Below are positions 1 to 5,510 of a DNA stretch of 18,815 nucleotides, piece after piece. Made by a program: the position numbers and the translations under genes. The stretch comes from an uncultured Prevotella sp. Lineage in GTDB: Bacteria; Bacteroidota; Bacteroidia; Bacteroidales; Bacteroidaceae. The stretch spans positions 1 to 18,815 of the forward strand of contig CABVDL010000050.1 of assembly GCA_902497035.1 (NCBI GenBank), read 5' to 3'. Below the pieces are notes generated by a model. The model was not told where the DNA came from. It worked only from the letters and a program-made list of their open reading frames with translations, and ran no database searches. How positions within the stretch are numbered: the first letter of the stretch is position 1; each line of letters starts with the position of its first letter.

Positions 1-132
1 GCCCAAAGCACAGATAGAGCGGTATTATTACCACGACGGTATCATCAGGGCTTTCTAGAACTATTGTGAGCAGATTTAGGTGGTACGCGTTATTTTATGC
101 GCGCTGCGCAATTTTACGCTTTAGCGATTTTC
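1..132. other. Gene-free left edge
   Basis: No open reading frame with protein-like composition is visible here. The stretch is AT-richer than the genes that follow. It holds one small perfect hairpin at about 98-110 (tgcgc, loop gct, gcgca) and otherwise nothing recognisable. It may be the flank of the long inverted repeat that begins at 133. Confidence 0.5.
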
Positions 133-258
133 GTCATGTACAGACTTGTCCCATAGGGGGTGGTGCTGAGGTGATGGTGAAGCCGACGAGCTTGCTCGTA
201 AGGCTGCACCATCACCTCGGCACCATAGCTCCATGAGGAGCTAAAGTCTGTACGTGAC
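133..258. repeat. Long branched inverted repeat, about 126 bp
   Basis: The outer arms are gtcatgtacagactt (133-147) and aagtctgtacgtgac (244-258), complementary at 14 of 15 positions. Inside, 161-184 pairs with 202-225 at about 22 of 24 positions, and the stem continues to a perfect tip, acgagc-tt-gctcgt (186-199). Between inner and outer stems, 226-243 forms its own perfect 7-bp hairpin (tagctcc/ggagcta) and 150-158 a minor one (ccc-ata-ggg). The predicted fold is an outer stem carrying a long central arm and one or two side arms, like a cloverleaf. Mismatches are few, so the pairing looks maintained. It could be a REP/BIME-like dispersed element, a non-autonomous mobile element or a structured RNA; nothing here decides between them. 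Confidence 0.75.
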
Positions 259-460
259 TATTTTCCAAAAACTTATGTCCGATTCAGGGTGACGCATTGA
301 CGAAGTCAGAAAGCCCTATGCCGGCGGCACTTTCCACCTGCTGTAACTCTTCTGTTATTGTTATCACCAAGCCCGAACGACACCCTCGCTTCGGCGATAT
401 GACGATGCGAAAAGGGCGTAGCGAGAAGCCGTCATGGCCGTCAAGCGGAAGAATGACGGA
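259..460. other. Non-coding or degenerate stretch, no gene assigned
   Basis: Short open frames exist on both strands (about 60-75 codons), but none has a start, length or family match that I can support, and they overlap one another. A small UUCG-type hairpin lies at 386-397 (tcgc-ttcg-gcga). The minus-strand frame 466-284 has a plausible protein-like composition and could be a small or broken gene. The stretch lies between a hairpin element and direct repeats, so a dispersed repeat unit is at least as likely. Confidence 0.3.
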
Positions 461-504
461 CACCATTGTTGTGCGTGGCGGTCACCATAATTGTGCGTGG
501 CGGT
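461..504. repeat. Two direct 22-bp repeats
   Basis: Two adjacent 22-bp units, caccattgttgtgcgtggcg-gt (461-482) and caccataattgtgcgtggcg-gt (483-504), differ at two positions. They sit 35 bp before a second array with the same unit length but a different sequence. Confidence 0.8.
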
Positions 505-539
505 CGCCGCAGCCCGGCGTATGAGCCATTCGGCAGCGT

Positions 540-605
540 CATCCGGCTCATCTGGCACCGTCATCTGGCTCATCTGGCACCGTCATCCGGCTCATCTGGC
601 ACCGT
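540..605. repeat. Three tandem 22-bp repeats
   Basis: Units at 540-561, 562-583 and 584-605 read catccggctcatctggcacc-gt. The middle unit differs by one base (t for c in ccgg). There are no spacers, so this is not a CRISPR array. Because 22 is not a multiple of three, the array would change reading frame in each unit, which argues against it encoding a repeat protein. Confidence 0.85.
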
Positions 606-660
606 CGTTTCACGGCCGGCAAGTTGACTGCCGCTACGGGGAGCCACTGCCACACGGTCC

Positions 661-683
661 TGTCGGGAGGACCGGCCCGGACA
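661..683. terminator. Possible terminator hairpin after ybeY
   Basis: tgtcggg (661-667) can pair with cccggaca (676-683) with one bulged base, giving a GC-rich stem about 18 bases beyond the ybeY stop codon on the minus strand. No clear T-run follows, so this is a weak call. Confidence 0.25.
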
Positions 684-700
684 GACTGCCTTGCGGCGCC

Positions 701-1117
701 TCAGCCCCTCAGCATGGCGAGGGCCGCATTCTCGTTGGCCTCCATAATCTCGCGCTCGCCGGGGCCCTTGTCGTTGATGCCGCACAGATGCAGGATGCCG
801 TGGATGATGACGCGGTGAAGCTCGTCGTCGTAGGTCTTGCCAAACTGTTCGGCATTGGAGCGCACGGTGTCGAGCGAGATGACGATGTCGCCGTTGAGCA
901 CGTCGCCCTCGTCATAGTCGAAGGTGATGATGTCGGTGTAGTAGTCGTGGCCGAGATACTCGCGGTTGACCTCGAGTATCTTCTCGTCGTTGACAAACAT
1001 GTAGCCTATCTCGCCCACCTTGCGGCCGTGCGCGGCAGCCACTTTCTTAATCCATGCCGTGGTGTCGCGCCGTCTTATTTTCGGCATGCTGACACCGTCA
1101 ACGTTATAAGTGATCAT
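701..1117 (-). CDS. ybeY: rRNA maturation endoribonuclease YbeY
   Basis: The 138-residue protein matches the YbeY family (UPF0054), a metal-dependent endoribonuclease that acts in 16S rRNA 3'-end maturation and ribosome quality control in the cytoplasm. Visible family blocks are NREYLGHDYYTDIITFDY (51-68), GDIVISLDTV (76-85) and the metal site HGILHLCGINDKGPGE (106-121). In the textbook site, three histidines bind zinc (HxxxHxxxxxH). Here H106 and H110 are present but the third position is D116. To my knowledge this D-K variant is usual in Bacteroidetes, so it is probably functional rather than a defect. The gene starts 15 bp after the coaD stop codon and is the last gene of the ruvB-coaD-ybeY operon. 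There is no obvious Shine-Dalgarno sequence before the ATG, which is normal for the phylum. Confidence 0.95.
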   Translation of the reverse strand: MITYNVDGVSMPKIRRRDTTAWIKKVAAAHGRKVGEIGYMFVNDEKILEVNREYLGHDYYTDIITFDYDEGDVLNGDIVISLDTVRSNAEQFGKTYDDELHRVIIHGILHLCGINDKGPGEREIMEANENAALAMLRG

Positions 1118-1132
1118 GCTAAAACTGTTTTA

Positions 1133-1603
1133 TCATTGCTTTTTAGGTATCATCCAGCTGGCATCCTTGTGGAAATACACCAGCGTGCGGTAGGCCGACG
1201 ATGAGACGGCGGCCAGGCTTGGCGAGGCATAGAGCAGCACGGTCTCCAGCTGTCCGAGACGCTCGTTGTATTCCGCCTGCACCTTCTCGTATTCGAAGTC
1301 GGCCACCGAGCGCACGCCCCTGACGTAGAACCGTATGCCCTTCTCCAGAGCCAGGTCGGCCATCAGCCCCCCGTAGGCCAGCACCTCCACGCGCGGGTCG
1401 CCGGCATAGAGCTGCCGTATGGCGTCCACGCGCTCCTTTTCTGAGAACATGCAGTGCTTGGCCGGGTTCACCGCCACGGCTATCACCAGACGGTCGAAGA
1501 GCGCCAAAGCGCGCCTCACGATGTCGGCGTGGCCGATGGTGAAGGGGTCGAAGCTGCCCGCAAAGAGGGCGGTGCGCACGTTGTCGTTTGCCTTGATGTC
1601 CAT
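1133..1603 (-). CDS. coaD: Phosphopantetheine adenylyltransferase (PPAT)
   Basis: CoaD transfers AMP from ATP to 4'-phosphopantetheine, giving dephospho-CoA, the penultimate step of coenzyme A synthesis in the cytoplasm. The 156-residue length is normal for the family. The nucleotidyltransferase signature is GSFDPFTIGHADI (16-28), with the HxGH element in the form T22-I-G-H25. The phosphopantetheine/ATP contact block RGVRSVADFEYE lies at 95-106. The C-terminal SPSLAAVSSSAYRTL stands where the family has its conserved ISSS segment. The start is 24 bp after the ruvB stop, with an AAAGGAA-like sequence in the gap, so co-transcription with ruvB is likely. From memory, in Bacteroides coaD usually sits between parE and an S41 protease gene. 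Those two genes are adjacent to each other elsewhere in this window, without coaD. Confidence 0.97.
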   Translation of the reverse strand: MDIKANDNVRTALFAGSFDPFTIGHADIVRRALALFDRLVIAVAVNPAKHCMFSEKERVDAIRQLYAGDPRVEVLAYGGLMADLALEKGIRFYVRGVRSVADFEYEKVQAEYNERLGQLETVLLYASPSLAAVSSSAYRTLVYFHKDASWMIPKKQ

Positions 1604-1627
1604 ATTGCTGAGTATTGAAGCGTTCCT

Positions 1628-2662
1628 TTACTGAAACAGGTCGGGCTGCATGATGTTGCCCTGGTACGGGTTGCGCCCGAGGTGCTCGTAGGCAAGCTTC
1701 GTCGCCATGCGGCCACGCGGGGTGCGCTTGATAAATCCCTCCATGATGAGGAACGGCTCATAGACGTCCTCCACGGTGCCGGCATCCTCACCGATGGCCG
1801 TGGCGATGGTTGATACGCCGACAGGGCCTCCGCGGAACTTGTCGATGATGGTTGTGAGTATCTTGTTATCGACCTCGTCGAGGCCGTAGGAGTCGATGTT
1901 GAGCGCGCCAAGCGCCAGTTTGGCGATGTCGGCGGTGATGGTGCCGTTGCCCTTCACCTGGGCGAAGTCGCGCACGCGGCGCAGCAGGCCGTTGGCTATG
2001 CGGGGCGTGCCGCGCGACCGGCGGCTTATCTCTACGGCGGCCTCGTCGTCAATGGGCACTTTCAGTAGCCGCGCCGAGCGGCGGATGATATGCTGCAGCG
2101 TCTCGGGGTCGTAGTATTCCAGGTGCATGTTGATGCCGAAGCGGGCGCGCAGGGGCGCGGTGAGCATGCCCGAGCGCGTGGTGGCGCCGACGAGCGTAAA
2201 GGGGTTGAGGTCAATCTGGATGGAGCGGGCCGACGGACCCTTGTCTATCATGATGTCGATGCGATAGTCCTCCATGGCCGAGTAGAGATACTCCTCCACC
2301 ACGGGCTGCAGCCGGTGTATCTCGTCGATGAACAGCACGTCGCGCGGCTCCAGCGAGGTGAGGATGCCCGCCAGGTCACCCGGTTTGTCAAGCACGGGAC
2401 CCGAGGTGATCTTGAAGCCCACGCCAAGCTCGTTGGCGATGATGTTGCTCAGCGTAGTCTTACCCAGTCCCGGAGGACCGTAGAGCAGCGTGTGGTCGAG
2501 CGGCTCGCCGCGGTATTTGGCAGCCTCGACAAACACGCGGAGGTTCTCCACCACCTTGCGCTGGCCGTTGAAGTCGTCGAAACGCAGCGGACGGAGCGCA
2601 TTCTCAAAGTCGCGCTCCTCCTTTGTCACCTTGTCACCATGTATGTCGAACTCGTCGCTCAT
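1628..2662 (-). CDS. ruvB: Holliday junction branch migration ATPase RuvB
   Basis: RuvB is the hexameric AAA+ motor that, with RuvA, drives branch migration of Holliday junctions before RuvC cleavage. The 344 residues are full length. Walker A is GPPGLGKTT (62-70) and Walker B is LFIDEIH (110-116). LVGATTRSG (sensor I region) is followed by APLRARFG (arginine finger region). The C-terminal winged-helix domain contains GGPVGVSTIATAIGEDAGT and ends in ...GNIMQPDLF. One family position reads GTPRIANGLLRRVRDFA, with Gly where Arg is common after IAN. It appears to be the first gene of a minus-strand operon with coaD and ybeY. A TAACTTTG -7-type box lies at 2731-2724, about 62 bp before the ATG. 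Confidence 0.98.
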   Translation of the reverse strand: MSDEFDIHGDKVTKEERDFENALRPLRFDDFNGQRKVVENLRVFVEAAKYRGEPLDHTLLYGPPGLGKTTLSNIIANELGVGFKITSGPVLDKPGDLAGILTSLEPRDVLFIDEIHRLQPVVEEYLYSAMEDYRIDIMIDKGPSARSIQIDLNPFTLVGATTRSGMLTAPLRARFGINMHLEYYDPETLQHIIRRSARLLKVPIDDEAAVEISRRSRGTPRIANGLLRRVRDFAQVKGNGTITADIAKLALGALNIDSYGLDEVDNKILTTIIDKFRGGPVGVSTIATAIGEDAGTVEDVYEPFLIMEGFIKRTPRGRMATKLAYEHLGRNPYQGNIMQPDLFQ

Positions 2663-2723
2663 TGATTTCCCTCTGTGAATAGAATAATGTGAACGGCGCC
2701 TGTTGTCCAGGCACTTCCTTTTG

Positions 2724-2731
2724 CAAAGTTA
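2724..2731 (-). promoter_or_regulatory. Candidate -7 box for ruvB-coaD-ybeY
   Basis: On the minus strand this reads TAACTTTG, an exact match to the Bacteroidetes -7 consensus TAnnTTTG. No TTTG is visible at the expected 19-21 bp upstream, so only half of the promoter is supported. The same octamer recurs in two better-supported promoters of this window (7129-7122 and 18486-18479). It would give a leader of about 55 nt. Confidence 0.45.
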
Positions 2732-2776
2732 GCAAAAAGGGAGGGAAAAGCGGCATAAAAGCAAAAAAGTTATCCA

Positions 2777-2799
2777 CCCGGTGCAAGTTTTTTGCCGGG
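2777..2799. promoter_or_regulatory. Hairpin in the leader of the NigD-like gene
   Basis: cccg (2777-2780) and gcaa (2783-2786) pair with cggg (2796-2799) and ttgc (2792-2795), with a 2-nt bulge and a short T-rich loop. It lies 42 bp before the lipoprotein ATG in the region between divergent genes. It may only be chance. No TAnnTTTG promoter was found on the plus strand here. Confidence 0.25.
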
Positions 2800-2840
2800 C
2801 GGGCATTTATTTAGCAGTTAACAACATAAACGACAAGACT

Positions 2841-3500
2841 ATGAAGAAGCAAATAAGCACATTGGCCCTGGCTGCGGCGACACTGCTGACGGCCTCGGCT
2901 TTCGTCGCCTGCGACGAGAATGATGACTGGGGAAAAGACTACGTCCACGCGGTTGTGACGCTCAAGACCGATGCCTCAACCGGGCGACCCTACATGCAGG
3001 TGGACGACTCCACGGTGGTCTATCCCTCCAACCTCTCCACCGCGCCTTACGGCGGCAAGGAGGTGCGGGCCTTCGTCGATTTCACGTTCGACGACAAGGC
3101 CTCAGCCCATGCGGGACGGTCGGTTACGGTGCAGTGGATGGACTCCATACGTACGAAAGACATGGCCCCGAGCCTGAGCGACAACGACAAGGCCTATGGC
3201 AACGACCCGCTGGAAATCATGAACTCGTGGATCACGGTGTGGGAGGACAACTACCTCACGCTGCATTTCCAAACCACTTTCGGAGGCAGAAAGGTGCATT
3301 ACATCAACCTCATTCAGACTGCCAAGGATACGCTTGAGCTGAGACAGAACGCCAACGGCGACACCTACGGCCCCGTCGCCAACGGCTACATCGCCTTCAG
3401 GCTCAACGGCATCAAGCCTGCTGACGGCGACCGCGTCATACTGAAGTGGAAATCCTATAAGGGAATAAAGAAAATGAAGTTGTCGGCACTGAGAAAGTGA
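2841..3500 (+). CDS. NigD-like lipoprotein
   Basis: The 219-residue protein begins MKKQISTLALAAATLLTASA and has a lipobox ending in C24, followed at once by acidic residues (DENDD). Such an acidic patch is the usual signal in Bacteroidetes for export of lipoproteins to the cell surface. The body matches the NigD-like family: an N-terminal OB-like part (YVHAVVTLKTD...VVYPSNL) and a C-terminal beta-sandwich with GNDPLEIMNSWI, EDNYLTLHF and GGRKVHYINLI. NigD is named from a bacteriocin-linked locus, but family members occur widely at other Bacteroidetes loci and their biochemical role is unknown. The ATG at 2841 was chosen over an in-frame GTG at 2781 because only the later start puts the signal peptide at the N terminus. 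It precedes the sigma factor on the same strand by 131 bp. Confidence 0.85.
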   Translation: MKKQISTLALAAATLLTASAFVACDENDDWGKDYVHAVVTLKTDASTGRPYMQVDDSTVVYPSNLSTAPYGGKEVRAFVDFTFDDKASAHAGRSVTVQWMDSIRTKDMAPSLSDNDKAYGNDPLEIMNSWITVWEDNYLTLHFQTTFGGRKVHYINLIQTAKDTLELRQNANGDTYGPVANGYIAFRLNGIKPADGDRVILKWKSYKGIKKMKLSALRK

Positions 3501-3512
3501 GGCAGCAACAGC

Positions 3513-3545
3513 TTAATTGATTATAAGGATTAATTGATTATAAGG
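3513..3545 (+). repeat. Tandem 16-bp direct repeat upstream of the sigma gene
   Basis: ttaattgattataagg occurs perfectly twice (3513-3528 and 3530-3545), separated by one base, giving a 17-bp period. It is AT-rich against a GC-rich background and lies about 90 bp before the sigma-factor ATG. A regulator binding site is a reasonable guess; a slippage product is the alternative. Confidence 0.75.
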
Positions 3546-3594
3546 CAGACCACCAGGCAATAGTCAAGGCTGTAGCATCGTTATAAAAGAGGCA

Positions 3595-3624
3595 GACGGC
3601 AGATGTCAGGGCCGTCGGCCTTTT
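3595..3624 (+). promoter_or_regulatory. Competing hairpins just before the sigma-factor start
   Basis: gacggc (3595-3600) can pair with gccgtc (3611-3616). Alternatively, 3608-3613 can pair with 3617-3622 (core ggcc-gtc-ggcc), which is followed by T residues and looks like a weak terminator. Both lie 8-37 nt before the ATG at 3632, so they could end the lipoprotein transcript or attenuate the sigma gene. Confidence 0.3.
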
Positions 3625-3631
3625 CAGGCAA

Positions 3632-4198
3632 ATGTTATCGATCGGGCAGAATAAGGAACAGCGCATCTTGGCGCAATTCGCACGTGGCGGCCAGCACGCC
3701 ATGGACATGCTCTATGCCACCTATGCCGACTATCTCACCGGCGTGGCAGCGCGCTACCTGCGTCAGCCCGACGACCTGCACGACGTGCTGCAGGAGGCCC
3801 TCATCAAGGTGTTCACCTCCATCAACAGCTTCGAATACCGGGGACGAGGCTCGCTGAAAGCCTGGCTCACGAAAGTGGTCGTCAACGAGGCCCTCATCTT
3901 CCTGAGACAAAGCCGGCGGTTGGGCTACACCGACATCGACGCCCTGCCCGACATACCCGAGGAGGAGCCGCCCGACACCTCAGGCCTCTCACCCGAGCAG
4001 GCCAAGGCGCTCATCGACCAGCTGCCCGACGGCTACCGCACGGTGTTCAACCTATACGCCATTGAGGGGAGGAGCCACAAGGAGATTGCCCAAATGCTCC
4101 ACATCAAGCCCGACACCTCGGCATCACAATATCACAGAGCCAAGAACATGCTGGCCCGGCTTATCCGGCAACGGCAAGACAAACAAGCGACACGATGA
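3632..4198 (+). CDS. ECF-type (sigma-70 family) RNA polymerase sigma factor
   Basis: The 188-residue protein has the two-domain build of extracytoplasmic-function sigma factors. Region 2 spans about 24-95 (MDMLYATYADYLTGVAARYL, then DDLHDVLQEALIKVF for -10 recognition and core binding). Region 4 spans about 122-178 (LPDGYRTVFNLYAIEG, HKEIAQML, DTSASQYHRAKNMLARL, the helix-turn-helix for -35 recognition). The acidic linker DIPEEEPPD lies between them. Its TGA overlaps the ATG of the next gene by four bases (ATGA), so the two are translationally coupled, the standard arrangement of a sigma factor with its regulator. There is no clear Shine-Dalgarno sequence. Direct repeats and hairpins in the 131-bp leader suggest regulation. 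The regulon cannot be told from this sequence. Confidence 0.95.
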   Translation: MLSIGQNKEQRILAQFARGGQHAMDMLYATYADYLTGVAARYLRQPDDLHDVLQEALIKVFTSINSFEYRGRGSLKAWLTKVVVNEALIFLRQSRRLGYTDIDALPDIPEEEPPDTSGLSPEQAKALIDQLPDGYRTVFNLYAIEGRSHKEIAQMLHIKPDTSASQYHRAKNMLARLIRQRQDKQATR

Positions 4199-5481
4199 AA
4201 GAAGACTGGACCAAACATTTCGCCAAACTCGCGGCCGGGCGCCGCAGCAAGGCCCCCGACGGACTCCTCGACGATGTCCGCAAGGAGATGGCACGTCGCG
4301 GTCTCTCCGTCGAAAGGCCGCGAAAGGGCGCCACCGTACCGATGTGGGGCTACCGCCGTACGGCTGTCGCCGTGGCCGCCGCTGCTTTGGCCATTGCCGT
4401 AACGTTTACCTGGAAGGAAGTGCAGAAACACACTGACGCATCCATGCAGACAGCATTGAACAATGTATCAGCAAAAGCCGGCAGCCAGGCCTCACGGCAG
4501 GCTGAAACGGCATCTGCCTCTCCTGACGGCAGCGTACCGTCGCCGGCGAATTATACTTATGGCAGCGGACTGCCGGCCTCTGCTTCCGACGAGGAAACAG
4601 CTGAGCCCAACCGTCGCCCGGCCGAAGACAACGGGGACGCAACGAGTGAGAAAAACACACGGATGGCGCAGAACGAACAGACAAGGATGGCGCAGAACGA
4701 ACAGGAACCGATGGCGCAGAATGGACAGACACGGATGGCGCAGGGCAAACAAGCGCAGCAGCCCCAGAAACAGCACCGTCAGACTGCCAACTCCAACGAC
4801 GGCCATGAGGCCTACGAAACGGCAATAAACCAACGGCACGGCACATCGCTCACGCTCGGCGCATTCTACGGAGCGGGCAGCAGCACGGGAGGCACGGGTG
4901 GCCCCGGCTATGGAGTAATGAGTGACCCGATAGCCGACAACGCCATCTATGCAATGGTGCTGGCTTTTGACAGGCAACCGATAAAGACCGAGGCCCACCA
5001 CAGCATGCCCATTAGGGCCGGCGTGAGCGTGGCCTGGCAGCTGTCGCCGAGATGGAGCGTGCAGACGGGAGTGACCTACAGTTACCTATCGTCCGACATC
5101 ACCGACGACTACGTCAACTATTCCGTCGGGAGGAAGCAACGGCTCCACTACCTCGGCCTGCCGCTCACGGCAAGCTGCAACGTCGTGGGCAACAGTCACT
5201 GGACGGCCTATCTTACGGCCGGTGGAATGGTGGAAAAGTTAGTGAAAGGACAGTCCAAGGACAACTCCGGCGAGGTGTCGCGCATCAGCGAGCGCCGTCT
5301 GCAATGGTCGGTGAGGGCGGCAGCGGGTGCGGCCTTCCACGTCACGCCCGGCGTAAGCATCTATGCGGAGCCAGGCGTGAGCCACTATTTCAACAACCAC
5401 AGCAGCGTGGTGAATGTATATAAGGACCGTCCCACCACGTTCACCCTCGACATGGGCGTGAGGGTGAACGTCAACAAATAG
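4195..5481 (+). CDS. Anti-sigma-like / outer-membrane beta-barrel fusion protein
   Basis: The 428-residue protein has four visible parts. Residues 1-50 are polar and basic (KHFAKLAAGR, GLLDDVRKEMARRG), placed like the cytoplasmic part of an anti-sigma factor. Residues 55-72 (TAVAVAAAALAIAVTFTW) form one transmembrane helix. Residues 73-215 are a low-complexity linker rich in Q, N, A and S, including four 8-residue repeats of the type TRMAQNEQ at 155-186. Residues 216-428 alternate polar and hydrophobic residues with glycines and aromatics (TSLTLGAFYG, RAGVSVAWQLSPRWSVQTGV, LHYLGLPLTASCNV, TFTLDMGVRVNV). They resemble small Bacteroidetes outer-membrane barrels of the PorT-like type. It starts inside the sigma-factor stop codon. 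The layout suggests one chain crossing the inner membrane, the periplasm and the outer membrane. Anti-sigma activity is inferred from position and topology, since no ZAS motif is visible. Confidence 0.75.
   Translation: MKEDWTKHFAKLAAGRRSKAPDGLLDDVRKEMARRGLSVERPRKGATVPMWGYRRTAVAVAAAALAIAVTFTWKEVQKHTDASMQTALNNVSAKAGSQASRQAETASASPDGSVPSPANYTYGSGLPASASDEETAEPNRRPAEDNGDATSEKNTRMAQNEQTRMAQNEQEPMAQNGQTRMAQGKQAQQPQKQHRQTANSNDGHEAYETAINQRHGTSLTLGAFYGAGSSTGGTGGPGYGVMSDPIADNAIYAMVLAFDRQPIKTEAHHSMPIRAGVSVAWQLSPRWSVQTGVTYSYLSSDITDDYVNYSVGRKQRLHYLGLPLTASCNVVGNSHWTAYLTAGGMVEKLVKGQSKDNSGEVSRISERRLQWSVRAAAGAAFHVTPGVSIYAEPGVSHYFNNHSSVVNVYKDRPTTFTLDMGVRVNVNK
4657..4752 (+). repeat. Four 24-bp in-frame repeats in the periplasmic linker
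   Basis: Four consecutive units encode TRMAQNEQ, TRMAQNEQ, EPMAQNGQ and TRMAQGKQ. All units share the core atggcgcag. The 24-bp unit keeps the frame, so gain or loss of units would change linker length without breaking the protein. Confidence 0.9.
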
Positions 5482-5510
5482 TGCCTGGCCCCGCCAACCT
5501 TTCAAACATT

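Noticed and set aside
461..605. CRISPR array
   Set aside because: The 22-bp units are contiguous without unique spacers, and there are no cas genes in the window.
491..1204. 237-codon open frame on the plus strand
   Set aside because: It is antisense to ybeY and runs through the 22-bp repeats; ybeY is the real gene.
2770..2778. DnaA-box-like ttatccacc
   Set aside because: A single 8-of-9 match, without clustered boxes, dnaA or an AT-rich unwinding region nearby, is not evidence of an origin.
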